NCBI GenBank assembly: GCA_019454045.1
Contig: SKCR01038151.1
Location: forward strand, 124,001-188,000
Length of the DNA stretch: 64,000 nt
Source of the DNA: Zanthoxylum bungeanum
Lineage: Eukaryota > Streptophyta > Magnoliopsida > Sapindales > Rutaceae
Direction of reading: 5' to 3'
The notes under the pieces are model-generated. The model ran no database searches and had not been told where the DNA came from. It saw only the letters and a list, made by a program, of their open reading frames with translations. The first letter of the stretch is position 1. Every line of letters begins with the position of its first letter. Shown here piece after piece: positions 47,835-58,950 of the stretch. A program made the translations under genes and the position numbers.

Positions 47835-50037
47835 AATTTTAAGCATGAAAATTTTAGGGTTCATGAGACTAAAATTTGGGGCTTTTATGTTTTGAATATG
47901 ATTTCTTCAAATTGATGCTTTGAGCATGCTTAGATTATGTTAACTTAGAGTTGTGCATGATTAGATTTGAGAAAAATTGATTGGATCAAATTTTTTAATT
48001 TTCCTTAGTGTGGCCGAATGTAATGTAGTCCACTGTAGTGTGATTTTGTTTTTTGTTTTTTACAACATTGGATGTGTTTAAAGCATGATATAAATGTTGA
48101 TTGTTGGTTTGATTTGATTAGTATCAAAGTCAATAATGTTTATGTTAAATTCAAGAGCATGTTGAACATGAAATGATGTGTTTTGGCTTCAATTTGTGTT
48201 GAGCATAAATTGATGGATTAAGCATGATTAATTAAGTTAATTGGTATTTTGGAAATATTGAATTTAATTAATTAATCATGGCTAATACACTTTAATTAAA
48301 ATAATTGTGATATTTGGAATATTATAATTATGTTAATAAGCCTTTAAATTATGAATTGGGCTAAAAGTGTGTATTTGGGCTTAATGGGCTTGGTTTGACA
48401 AAGTTTGGTTTTGGACTTTTGGATTGGATCCAATTGGGCCCAAAACCATTTCCATAAAGTCCAAATACATCACTTGGCCTTTTAAAGAATATAATTGGGC
48501 CTAATGGGCCTAAATTGATTTGTTGGCAATATGGTGATTCCTATTGGGCCTTGGCATTTTGGGTTTGATCCATTTTGGCCAAAGCCCATGCCTTAAGAAT
48601 CAATTAAAAGCCCATTGGACTTTAATTAAAATGACATTGGATGTTATTGGGCCTTTGAGACCCATTATGATTGGATTTGGAATCCAAGTCTTTAAGGCAA
48701 ATAAATAAGTGTAAATATTTAATTTGGAATTAAATTGGAATTAGTATTGAATACAAATAAATTGGATTTACAGTTGTAGTTCAATATAATTCAAGAATAC
48801 TTACTTTGAGTATTTATTCTTAAACGAGTTTGACTCGCGCAAATCAAATCGTTGTTTGAACATTGGATGATCATTAATTCAAAGATTAATTAATTGGATT
48901 AGATTGATTGAATAACATGATTTGAATGAATACATGAATGTGTTGTATAAATAATGTATATCAGATGGATATTAGAAGGGCGGGGGCAATTTTGGAAATT
49001 GTAATGAATTTAGAATTTATTAAATTGGACCTGCGTGTCCAGCCTTTTATCTCATTATTCTTTGTATTTCTCTTCTCACCAATTCCCCTCAATGTAAATG
49101 AGGTTTCTTTATTGTATTATGTTATTGGGTAGAAGTTAGAATAGTTCTAGCCGGGGAGAGGAAAGTGAGTGATTTGTTCTAGGAACAATTTGTGACATAT
49201 CCATCCGCATATCATTATTAATTTATTATTTATACGCGCTTTATTATGTTTTAGAATGCATGCTTAAGGGTGTATGATGAGACCTAATCAAAGATAATAA
49301 ATTGGTTGCCAATTTACGCGAAAAAACCCTCAAAAAATATTAAGCGTTTTTCCTTCCGTTGAGTGATTCTTACTCAAGATCCAAAGTTGGCATTTGTTTG
49401 TTGGCCACAGTCAAGACCTTTGTCAATTGCAGATGTGTTTGAATCATGAGAGTTTTGTTCCATATCGGTGTCTTGTCCAAGTCGTGATTTGTTGACCAAA
49501 GTCAAGATCACTTCTTGTCCATCGACATTGATTACGAAGCTTTCCATGTCAATGGGTCCCGCTTAACTGGAATCATTAAGCTTGTTGTGCCAAAGCCAGG
49601 GTTTAGTTGATTCAGAGGAAAAAGGTTAGGAAAATATATTGGATATATTGGCATATATATTGTATATATGTTTCGGACTTGGATGTCCACCTACCGGATC
49701 TAGGAATTGGATGAGATCCAATTGATCTTCGAGATCTACCTAGTTAAATATCATACAGCTTGTTGGCCAAAGTCAAAGTTGTGTGTTATTTAACGGGATC
49801 CTAGCCCACTAGGAAATTGGGTTTCCCGAGTACTCGACAGAGGGTTAGAGGCTCGCCAAAAATAGTGGGAGGCTAGTATTGAATTTGCAATTTCATTCAG
49901 ATACTTAGCTTTACACGCTTTCAAATTATTTCGTCAAAATTATTTTATTAGTTGGACTAATACAATGTTATTTTTCTTGTAACAGTTAGACTGTACCCAA
50001 ATATCGTTGACTAGATAGTTGGACTATCGTAGTCAAG
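47835..50037 (+). other. Leader of copia element II
   Basis: 2.2 kb without sense-strand coding capacity. It holds several TGGGCC/GGCCCA motifs (48425-48660) and repeated GGCCAAAGTCAA-type words (near 49403, 49493, 49765), plus the reverse-strand small frame at about 49390-49563. Confidence 0.7.
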
Positions 50038-50960
50038 ATGACTGGAAAGGGAAATGTCCGAGACATTATCATGGGCGAAAATGTCTTTAAGGGCACGAAC
50101 TTTGCCGATTGGGAAATCAATCTAAGGATAGTCCTTGGAGCCGAGAGGCTGCTATACATCATACAGACACCTCTTGGGCCTAAGCCCAAACCTGATCAGT
50201 TACTTGAGCTGGAGCTTTGGAAGACTCACATCAGTTACTGCTCAGTCTATTATGCTTGCTTCCATGACTCAGCATTTCCGTCGACAGAACAGGGACTTGG
50301 ATCCCTATAACATGTTGGCGAGGTTGCATGATCTTCACCGATCTAACCGAAGGTCGCAGAGATATGAGTTAGTAAATAAGCTCTTCCGTTCACGTATATC
50401 AGAATGCATGTCTATTGAGTCTCATGTGGCACAGATGATTGCTGACATAGATGAGCTGACTGAGATGGGGATAGTCTTTGAGGCTGAGATTACCATAGAT
50501 ATGGTCTTGCAATCTCTCCCCGACACTTGGAGACAGTTCATCATAAACTATAATTTGATGAACACTGATGATACTCTTGGAGACTTATTGTCAATTCTCA
50601 AGGAAGCTGAGAAAGAGCTGCTTAAGGGCAACAAGCGCGAGGCGCACTTTTCTTCGACATCTCAGACACCGAGGGCTGGGCCCAAGGCGACTGGAGGTGT
50701 GAAGAAGAAGAAGCATAAAAGAAAGGGCAAAGCCAAATCGTCAAAGGCTTATGGGAAGCCTAAGGAAAAATCTCAGGATGTTTGCATCCAGTGCGGCAAG
50801 CGGGGTCACTGGAAGCGTGACTGCCACGAGTACAAGGCGCTCCAGAAGGAGATTAAAGTAGGCAAGGCACCGACTTCAGGTATGTTTGTTATTGAAATAA
50901 ACATGACTACTTCTAGTTTTAAAAATTGGATTTTTGATTCTGGTTGTGGTACTCACATGT
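50038..50960 (+). pseudogene. copia II gag and protease start, frameshifted
   Basis: ATG 50038 opens a frame with a GENVFKGTNFADWEINLR capsid start. Near 50220-50240 the coding sense moves to another frame (MLASMTQHF, YNMLARLHDL), which stays open to 50989. The basic Lys-rich tract and zinc knuckle CIQCGKRGHWKRDC (50783-50824) and the protease motif FDSGCGTH (about 50934) are in that frame. A second frameshift follows the protease motif. Gag would package the RNA and protease would mature the polyprotein. Confidence 0.87.
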
Positions 50961-52203
50961 GCAGGATCTGCAGATTAGCAGGAGACTGACCTCAGGGGAG
51001 ATTGATCTACGCGTCGGAAATGGGGCACCAATCGCCGTTTTGGCCGTTGGCATTTTTGTTTTAGAACTGCCTTCGGGGCATGTACTTAAACTTTCAGATT
51101 GTTATTATGTACCTAGTTTGACTAGGAATATTATCTCTGTATCTTGTTTGACCCAATACGGGTATACTTTTGTATTCCGAAACACTGGGTGTTTTGTTAT
51201 AAAGATGATTTTGAGATATGTTCTGCTGATGCTAATAATGGTCTTTATATTTTGAATATAAATCAATCTCAAACATATAATGTAACAAACAAAAGGCTCA
51301 AAATGAGTAACAAAGATGAAACTTATATGTGGCATTGTCGTCTGGGACATATAAATAATACTCGCATATCCACACTTTCGAAGAGTGGCTACTTGGACGT
51401 ATTTGATCCAAATTCATATGACGTATGCGAATCTTGCTTATTAGGCAAAATGCCTAAATCACCTTTTAGTTGTAAGGGTGAACGCGCCACCGAACTGTTA
51501 GCCCTGGTTCATAGTGACGTATGTGGGCCCATGTTTAGCCAGGCTAGAGGTGGATACGACTACTTCGTAACCTTTACGGATGATGCATCGCGTTATGGTT
51601 ATGTGTATCTTATGAGACACAAGTCGGAAACTTTTGAGAAATTCAAAGAGTTTCGACACGAAGTTGAAAAACACACAGGCAAGAGTATAAAGACATTACG
51701 GTCAGACCGTGGTGGCGAATACTTGAGCAATGAGTTTCTAGACTACTTGAAAGAATATGGTATTCTTTCACAGTGGACTCCTCCTGGAACACCGCAATTA
51801 AACGGTGTGTCCGAACTGAGAAACCAAACTTTGTTGGACATGGTAAGGTCTATGATGAGTCGCACAGAGCTACCTATTTCCTTATGGGGATATGCATTAA
51901 ACAGTGCAATTTTTATTTTGAATAAGGTTCCGTCAAAGTCTGTACAACAGACTCCGTATGAGATATGGACAGGAAAGAAACCGGGTTTCTCATTCCTGAA
52001 GATTGGGGATGCTGGGCATACGTCAAACGTTTGGAAGGTACCAAACTTGAGCCCAAATTGGATAAATGCCTATTCGTAGGATATCCTAGGGAAACCAAAG
52101 GATATTACTTCTATCACCCACGAGAGAACAAAGTATTTGTTGCTCTACATGCGGTTTTCCTTGAGAAGGAATTCCTAAATGCAGTGGTTAGTGGGAGGAA
52201 GTA
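50944..52203 (+). pseudogene. copia II integrase, frameshifted
   Basis: The pre-integrase zinc domain reads HCRLGHIN ... CESCLLGK (about 51335-51450), complete HHCC. Core Asp residues are in HSDVCGP (51511) and LRSDRGGEY (about 51700); the Glu region reads GVSELRNQTL (about 51810). An open 311-aa frame covers 51144-52079; the C-terminal part (AYVKRLEGTKLEP, FVGYPRETKGY) is in another frame to 52203. This is the best-preserved domain of the element. Confidence 0.9.
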
Positions 52204-52439
52204 GAACTCGATGAAAATCGGAGTGATACTGTTCCTGGCATAGAATCCTCAACGGAACAAGAACAGTCCATCCGAGATGAGACTGTACCACAATCTTCTA
52301 TTACACAAGGACCGCGTAGGTCGGAGAGAGTCAGGAAACAACCTGACAGGTATGGGTTTCTAATCTCACCTCATGTAGATATTAATCTCATTGAGGATAA
52401 TGAACCGGCTACGTATGAGGAAGCGATACAAGATATCGA

Positions 52440-53396
52440 TCCGCTTTATGGAAAGAGGCCATGAAGTCCAAAATGGATTCCATGTACACCAATCAGGTTT
52501 GGACACTGGTTAATGCACCAGAAGGCGTAAAGCCTATGGATGCAAATGGGTCTTCAGAAGAAGACCGACATGGATGGCAACGTACAATGTACAAAGCTAG
52601 GCTTGTAGCGAAGGGGTATCGAAACCGACATGGTGTCGATTATGACGAAACTTTCTCACCCGTTGCCATGATTAAATTCATTCGGATAATGCTTGCTATT
52701 GCTGCATATTTCGATTACGAGATATCGCAGATGGACGTTAAAACCGCTTTCCTTAACGAAAACCTTTTGAAGGATGTTTATATGCAACAGCCTGATGGTT
52801 TTATCGTGCCTAGACTTGCAAATAAGGTTTGTAAGTTAAATCGGTCCATTTATGGACTGAATCAAGCATCGCAGTCATGGAACCAACGTTTTGATGAGAT
52901 CATAAAAGAATATGATTTCATTAAAAACGAAGATGATCCTTGTGTATATAAGAAGGTTAATGGGAGAGCACTGACTTTTATTGTCCTTTATATTGATGAT
53001 GTATTGCTTATGGGAAATGATATTCCCATGTTAACATATGTGAAAGCTTGGCTTTCATTAAAATTCTCCATGAAAGATCTGGGAGAAGCAGCCTATATTC
53101 TGGAATAAAGATCTACCGGGATAGATGTAGAAAGCTGCTTGGACTCTCCCAGAGCACGTACATTGACAAAGTGTTGAAAATATTCAACATGGATCAGTCC
53201 AAGAGGGGACTGTTACCAGTGTCACATGGCATCACTCTATCTAAGGACATGTGTCCTAAAACTCAAGATGAGAGAAACAGCATGAGTCGGATACCGTTCG
53301 CCTCGGCAGTCGGATCGATCATGTATGCCATGATATGTACGCGACCTGATGTCTCGTATGCTTTGAGCATGTGTAGTCACTACCAGCCGATCCAGG
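52440..53396 (+). pseudogene. copia II reverse transcriptase, interrupted
   Basis: A 215-aa frame (52461-53108) has YKARLVAKGY, QMDVKTAFLNE, SIYGLNQAS and the catalytic YIDD at about 52991-53002. A frameshift near 53100 leads into the connection domain (LLGLSQSTYIDKVL, TRPDVSYALSM). The sequence is then broken at 53396 by the Athila element. The domain resumes at 62683. Confidence 0.9.
53392..53396. repeat. Target site duplication, left (CCAGG)
   Basis: CCAGG precedes the Athila LTR; CTAGG follows it at 62678-62682. It is a 5-bp duplication with one mismatch, within the RT-RNase H coding sequence. Confidence 0.85.
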
Positions 53397-55149
53397 TGAT
53401 GAGCGGAAAATATATCAATATTTACCGCCCCTTTTACTTAATATTTTGTTTAGTTTCTCGGGTTTGATGAACGTTTTGATATGTTTTAGTTTATTTTGCA
53501 GACAAAATAATATTGGGACTTAATGAAATCATTTAGGATGAAATATGGGTCAAATAAGGGAAAAAATTGGACTTTACATATTAATTTTGGAGATTGGAAA
53601 CTTGAAATGGCGTTTTTTACGAAGTGCAGTTTTGGAAATTCCAGTATTGCGCATCTGTCGTATTTTGGACATAACTGTTTACTCCGATATCGGATTGAGC
53701 TGATTCAAGTTCCAGATTAAAGAAGACTCAAAGATCTATAGCTTTGAAAGACAAAATAATTTCGAATTCTGATTATATCATGCCCGAAATTGATGAATCA
53801 TCCAGAAGTGTGTTGTGTGTAATTATTAAAGTCACTTTCAATCATTTTCAAAGAAAAAAATAAATTAATAAATAGATAATAAAAATTATCAAATCATCAC
53901 CAAACATGATAAGAGATTAGTAAAGCAATTAATAATGGATTTGGTGGAGCAATTAGTGGAGCAATTAGTGGAGCAATTAATAATTGATTTGGTGGATGAT
54001 TTGATGGAGGCAAAATTTTGCCTATAAATACCAAGCCATTTCATTTGTAAAATTCATACTTTCTTCTAAGGAATTCCTTAAGAATACTAAGAAGATTGTA
54101 TCTTGTTTGTTTATTTATAGCTTTTAGTAATTAATTTCCGCTTTCGCACTTTCTTTTCTTTACTTTTCAGTTTTTACTTTCCGCAATTTACTTTTACGCA
54201 CAATACTTTTCTTTCTTTAATTTTCAGTTTTTACTTTTCAGCAATTTACTTTCAGCTTTTACTTTTCAGTAATTTACTTTCAGCATTTACTTTTCAGCAT
54301 TTAATTTTCAGTATTTAATTTCAGCATTTACTTTCCGTCATTTACTTTTCAGCAATTTACTTTTGAGCATTTTACTTTATGCCTTTTATTTTATTTAAGT
54401 TTTTACTACCCGTAAATATGTGTCGTAACTAAGCCAGTTATCTGGGATTGTGAATGAAATCCAATATCACCGATTTATAAAGGGGTTTAATTATAGTTTG
54501 GGTAATTTAAAGGTTTACTTATTTAGTCTTAAGCTTAATGCGTCTTGTTAATTGGCCATTAATAAGATTGATCTGGTAAATCTAAAATAAACTTGACAAA
54601 GGAATTTTAGGTTTCAGCCTTAGACTTAATAGCCCACGATCTTCCTGAGGATAGATAACCCTTTAATAGATTTCCTTACATGATAGACATATACCTGTCG
54701 GGTGGGGTAGCCATAATTGGAACTTAAACTTAATGAATCCAGATAATTTGGTTGACATAGACATATGGTTCAATTGGGTTAAACTGGGTATTTGCGTCTG
54801 ACCATCGACAGAGGCTTACACATAATTTAGTGTTCCAGGTTAATAAATCAATATATACCCAACTTTAAGATAACCACTTCATCTTTAAAATGATATGGAA
54901 GAAATCACAACCCTAGATAGTTTTTAATATTGAATTTTCTTAAAACCTACTTTCGAACAATTTTATTTACTTGTTTTTAAATTTAGAATCGTCACCATTT
55001 CAAATCAATCAAACAACCTGTTAGATACTAGTAATCATTTGGCCTCATAAAATTAATAGATTAGATATTAAGTCTTCGTGGGATCGATATTTTTATACTA
55101 CTTAAACGATACGTGCGCTTGCGTTATACGTGTGTGTTTACGCCGGTCA
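53397..55149 (+). repeat. 5' LTR of the Athila derivative
   Basis: TGATGAGCGGAAAATATATC ... GTTTACGCCGGTCA, 1753 bp. It is very similar to 60934-62677. It contains GGAGCAATTAGTGG direct repeats (53945-53990; one unit more than the 3' LTR) and a pyrimidine-rich array of TTTACTTTTCAGC-like units. Confidence 0.94.
54150..54385. repeat. Short pyrimidine-rich repeat array in the Athila LTR
   Basis: Repeats of a roughly 13-16 bp unit, (A/C)TTTACTTT(T)CAGC. The equivalent array is at 61690-61905 in the 3' LTR. Confidence 0.8.
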
Positions 55150-55155
55150 AGTTTT

Positions 55156-55173
55156 TGGTGCCTTTGGCGGGGA
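55156..55173 (+). other. Primer binding site (tRNA-Asp-like)
   Basis: TGGTGCCTTTGGCGGGGA, six bases after the LTR; resembles the TGGCGCC...GGGGA site of Athila elements with a few substitutions. Confidence 0.85.
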
Positions 55174-55280
55174 CTTATTTATCTTTCACTATTTGTTGTG
55201 GGGTTAGATACGTTACTTGTATCTAATTTCTTTTTACTTATTATTACTATTTTCTTGTGTTTCAGGTTCTCAGAAACTAC

Positions 55281-57589
55281 ATGAAACGAACCAGAAGCTT
55301 TGAAATCCGACCGCTTGACCCAGAAATTGAAAGAACTATCAGACAGTTGAGAAGGGAAAGGCGAGAAGGCCAAGAAGCAATCATTAACATGGAACCTGAA
55401 CCGTTGGAGGTTGCACCACCAATTCCCATTCGAGACAGAACCATTCCGGTGGTTGACAGACTCATTTCCTGTATTGTACTTCCTCCCTTACCAGCAAATA
55501 CGTGTGACGTCAAAACATGCATTCAGATGATTCAGAAGCCAGTTCAGTTCGGGGGGAATGCAACTGAAGATCCGAATGCCCACATCAGTAACTTCCTGGA
55601 AGTTTGCGGTACTTTCAACTACAACAGAGCATCAGAAGAAGCAATGAGACTGCGTGTTTTCCCATACTCCTTGAAGGACAGAGCTAAAGCTTGGCTACAT
55701 TCACTACCAGCAGGTTCTATCACAACTTGGAACACTTTAGCCACCAAATTTCTTGCAAAGTACTTTCCACCACCAGCCAACGGAAAGCTGAGAATGACAT
55801 CACATCCTTTGTGCAACAAGACTCAGAAACTCTCTACGAAGATTGGGAAAGGTACAAAGATTTTCTTCGAAAATGTCATCACCATGAATTTCCAAAATGG
55901 CTTCAAGTCCAAACATTCTATAATGGACTTTCTGGAATAATGAGAACCACAATCGATGCTGCTGCTGGAGGAGCTTTATTGGTAAAATGAGAAGATGAAG
56001 CTTGGGACCTAATCGAAGAAATGGCCAACAACAATTATTTATGGCCAACAGAAAGGAGCATGATCCAAAGAATTGCAGGAATTTATGAAGTTGGAGCCAA
56101 CACAGCACTGAATTCCAAGCTGGATGTGATTTGTAAAAATCTGGAAACTCTTAACATAAAAGTTAATGGTGGATCCACAAGTTCACCATTTGGAGGAGCA
56201 CCCAAGTCAGAATCTTTCAACCAACATAAAGAAACGGTGAATTATGTCAATAATTTCAACAGATAAGGGAACAATCCATATTCCAACACCTACAACCCAG
56301 GGTGGAGGAATCATCCCAATTTCGCATGGAGCAACAATTCAGGGCAAATAAACAATCCACCACTCGGATTCCAACAACAGAACAAAAGTCAGGAACAAGC
56401 AAATGAACCAGGAATAACAGAAGTGTTGACCCACTTGAAAAAGATAGAAGCAAAACACGACTCTCAAGCAGCAAGATATGATGCTATGTTTCAATCTCAA
56501 GCAGCAAGATATGATGCTATGTTTCAATCCCAAGCATCATTAATTCAAAGTCAATCAGCTTCTATTAAAGCACTGGAGAATCAAATTGGACAACTGGCCA
56601 ATGCTCAGAGTTACAGACCGCCAGGTACCATTCCTAGCAACACAGAGCCAAATCCAAGGAACATGGGGAAGGAGCAATGTCATGCCATCATGTTAAAAAG
56701 CGGTACTGAAATCAACAAAGATGTTGGAGCCAAAACAGCTGCTGAGGAAGTTCCAAAAGAAACAAAGCAACAGATGGAGGAAAAAGATTCAAAGGAAAAA
56801 GAACAGATCATTCCACCTCCACCTTTTCCTCAACGTCTTCAGAAGAACAAATTAGACAAGCAGTTTTCTCGGTTCCTGGAGATCTTCAAAAAGCTGCATA
56901 TCAACATTCCATTCGCAGAAGCGTTGGAACAAATGCCCAGCTATGCCAAAATCATGAAAGACATTCTTTCACGAAAGCGGAGATTGGGAGATTACGAGAT
57001 AGTAGCATTATCAGAAGAATGCAGCGCTATCATTCAGAGGAAACTTCCCCCAAAGTTGAAAGATCCTGGCAGTTTTACTGTACCTTACGTCATAGGAGAA
57101 CATGACTTCGGTAAGGCTCTGTGTGATCTAGGTGCCAGTGTTAACTTGATGTCTTTTTCCATTTTCAGGAAATTACAGATTGGAGAAACAATGCCAACTT
57201 CAGTCTCACTACAACTTGCTGATAGAACGCTCGTATTTCCAAGAGGCGTAGTTGAGGATGTGCTGGTCAAGGTTGACAAATTCATTTTCCCAGCATATTT
57301 TATTGTCCTTGATATGGAGGAAGACGCAGACATGCCAATAATCTTTGGGAGACCATTCTTGGCTACAAGTCGAACCATTATTGATGTACATAAAGGAGAA
57401 TTAACCATGAGGGTACATGACCAAGAAGTAACATTCAATGTTTTCAAGGCCATGAATTTCCCAGATGATGAAAAGAAGGAGGAATGTTTCAGACTTGATG
57501 TGATACACAGTACCATTCAGAACTCCAATGCATACAAAGTTCTACTGACAAACTTAAAACATGTCAATTGCCTGTGGAGCCTAAGATAA
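55281..57589 (+). pseudogene. Athila gag-protease, broken
   Basis: The start ATG at 55281 gives MKRTRSFEIRPLDPEIERT. The capsid region has DPNAHISNFLEVC, RVFPYSLKDRAKAWL and SLPAGSITTW. Around 55790 the frame shifts and then stays constant to 57589, with stops at 55988-55990 and 56264-56266. A 36-bp tandem duplication encodes two AARYDAMFQSQ units (56466-56537). The aspartic protease motif ALCDLGASVNLM (about 57115-57150) has Leu for the usual Ser/Thr; IIFGRPFLATSR is the flap/alpha-D region. No RT follows; the frame ends at TAA 57587-57589, next to a deletion point. Confidence 0.9.
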
Positions 57590-57618
57590 AGCGTCTTTTG
57601 CACTGAAAGAACCTATTC

Positions 57619-57996
57619 TTGCACTACAAGCAACAGAATAGAAAAAGTTCCACCAGCTCAACGAATTGGAGGAATTTCACTACACCTTTTGAGAATGCCA
57701 AATTGTACAAAGAAAAGGGCAATAAAAGACATGATGAGAAGTTAGTGCGCATACAACTGGAACCAGGGCAGAAGGTACTGTTAAACAAATCAAGGGTGAA
57801 AATTTTCCCATGGAAGCCAAAATCACGGTGGTCAGGTCCATTTGTGATCACCAAGGTTTTAACAGAGAGAGCCGTTGAGATACATGATCTTGACTCCAAC
57901 AAAACTTTCAAGGTTAAAAACAAGCGTGTTAAGCACTACTGGGGAGAATCATTTGAGCGACAAAAAGAAAGTGTCACACTTTCAGATCTAGCCTAA
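57619..57996 (+). pseudogene. Athila integrase C-terminal remnant
   Basis: An open frame includes EKGNKRHDEKL, LEPGQKVLLNKSRVKIFP and SRWSGPFVITKV, the typical C-terminal beta-barrel of Athila integrase, ending with TAA at 57994-57996. The whole of RT, RNase H and integrase catalytic core that should precede it is absent; the join with the protease part lies between about 57585 and 57640. Confidence 0.88.
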
Positions 57997-58029
57997 CTTT
58001 CGAGAAGTCATTTCTAGCTGACGACTTAA

Positions 58030-58055
58030 ACTTAGCGCTCGCAGGGAGGCAACTA
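58030..58055 (+). other. Conserved Athila post-integrase sequence
   Basis: TTAGCGCTCGCAGGGAGGCA and the following AC. The counterpart at 15873-15893 reads TTAGCGCTAGAGGGGAGGCA. It marks the end of pol in Athila-like elements. Confidence 0.7.
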
Positions 58056-58098
58056 ATGTATTTTTTGTATATATTGTGATTTGGTGTGATTTAATTTG

Positions 58099-58117
58099 GT
58101 GTATTTAGTTTTTGCAG
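58099..58117 (+). promoter_or_regulatory. Candidate 3' splice acceptor before the cysteine-rich ORF
   Basis: GTATTTAGTTTTTGCAG, a T-rich tract ending in CAG, 16 bp before the ATG at 58134. Splicing of env-like ORFs has been proposed for Athila-type elements; use here is inferred. Confidence 0.4.
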
Positions 58118-58133
58118 ATTAAGACATTTCAAG

Positions 58134-58589
58134 ATGGAAGAAGCTCTCACAAATCTTCACAAGCAATTTCCTTCTCTCCCTCAAAAATCTCTGATGAAAG
58201 TTTACAAAGTTCGCTTGGAACGAATGAGATTACTGATGATTAAAGGTATTCCTACTAACATTCGTTGGTTAATTGAAGCACGGGTTCGATTGGCAGGTGA
58301 GTCTTCTGACTCTTTTATTTCACATCTGCATGGTTTTGGAAAAAGCACTTATGCAAAGAAATGTAGAGCTAAGCAAATGGGTGTTTGTTACAAATGTGCA
58401 CGCTGGAATTGCAATACTCGTTATCGTTCTTTAGGAATGGTGTCTGATAATCGCGAAGACAAAATTAAATTCATTAGGGATGGCTTGAGTAAGGAGTCTT
58501 TAGATGATATATCTTCAACTCTTGAGACGCATCCCAGTGGATATGTTCACAAAGCCATTCGCAAATTACATACACAATTCCAAAAATAA
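58134..58589 (+). CDS. Cysteine-rich basic protein, similar to plant-virus nucleic-acid-binding proteins
   Basis: 151 aa, intact, ATG at 58134 (AAGATGG context). The N-terminal two thirds is helix-like and basic. A Lys/Arg-rich stretch at residues 70-80 leads into Cys77, Cys85, Cys88 and Cys93 (C-x2-C-x4-C with an upstream Cys), followed by a conserved-looking NREDKIKFIRDG and a Ser/Thr/His-Pro tail. The pattern of a basic run, small Cys cluster and downstream VxxFIxxG-like element resembles the Viral_NABP family of carlavirus-type RNA viruses, where such proteins bind nucleic acid and affect host gene expression. That assignment is from memory of the family pattern and unverified. No signal peptide or membrane segment. 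It occupies the env-like position, followed by LOG. Confidence 0.6.
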   Translation: MEEALTNLHKQFPSLPQKSLMKVYKVRLERMRLLMIKGIPTNIRWLIEARVRLAGESSDSFISHLHGFGKSTYAKKCRAKQMGVCYKCARWNCNTRYRSLGMVSDNREDKIKFIRDGLSKESLDDISSTLETHPSGYVHKAIRKLHTQFQK

Positions 58590-58950
58590 AGACAACAATT
58601 AAGTCTTGGGAATCTGACTCAAAAAGACCCTGTTTGCCAGTTTATAAGAAAATTGGATGGGAAGCTTGTCCCTGACGCATAGACGTCAATCAAGCCGCTT
58701 CTTTTCTTGTACATATTATATTTCTTTGTCTTTTTCTAATAATTGTAAATTGTTTTGTTGTTTTCTTTTATTTTCTCCGACATGATCCAGACCTTTTTGA
58801 CTATCACGATTTATTTTACTGTTAACTAATAATTGTCATTTGGCAGATACTAGTGCTATTTTTACTCACCCTTTTCAGGTACTATAAATTCAGCCCGTCA
58901 TTGCACTTTTGAAGGCAGCCAGAGTTGAGAAAGAAATACATAAAAAAAAA
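58590..58950 (+). promoter_or_regulatory. Conserved intergenic region between cysteine-rich ORF and LOG
   Basis: Contains CTAATAATTGTCATTTGGCA plus G (58825-58846), a branch-point plus 3' splice-acceptor-like block, then CTATAAATTCAGC (TATA-like, 58882-58894) about 65 bp before the LOG ATG. Both elements recur at 16257-16277 and 16313-16325 before the LOG pseudogene although much else has diverged. It may be a splice acceptor, an internal promoter, or both. Confidence 0.45.

Noticed and set aside
58134..58589. An integrated carlavirus-like genome
   Set aside because: No replicase, movement or coat protein sequence is nearby; only one small ORF lies within an LTR element.
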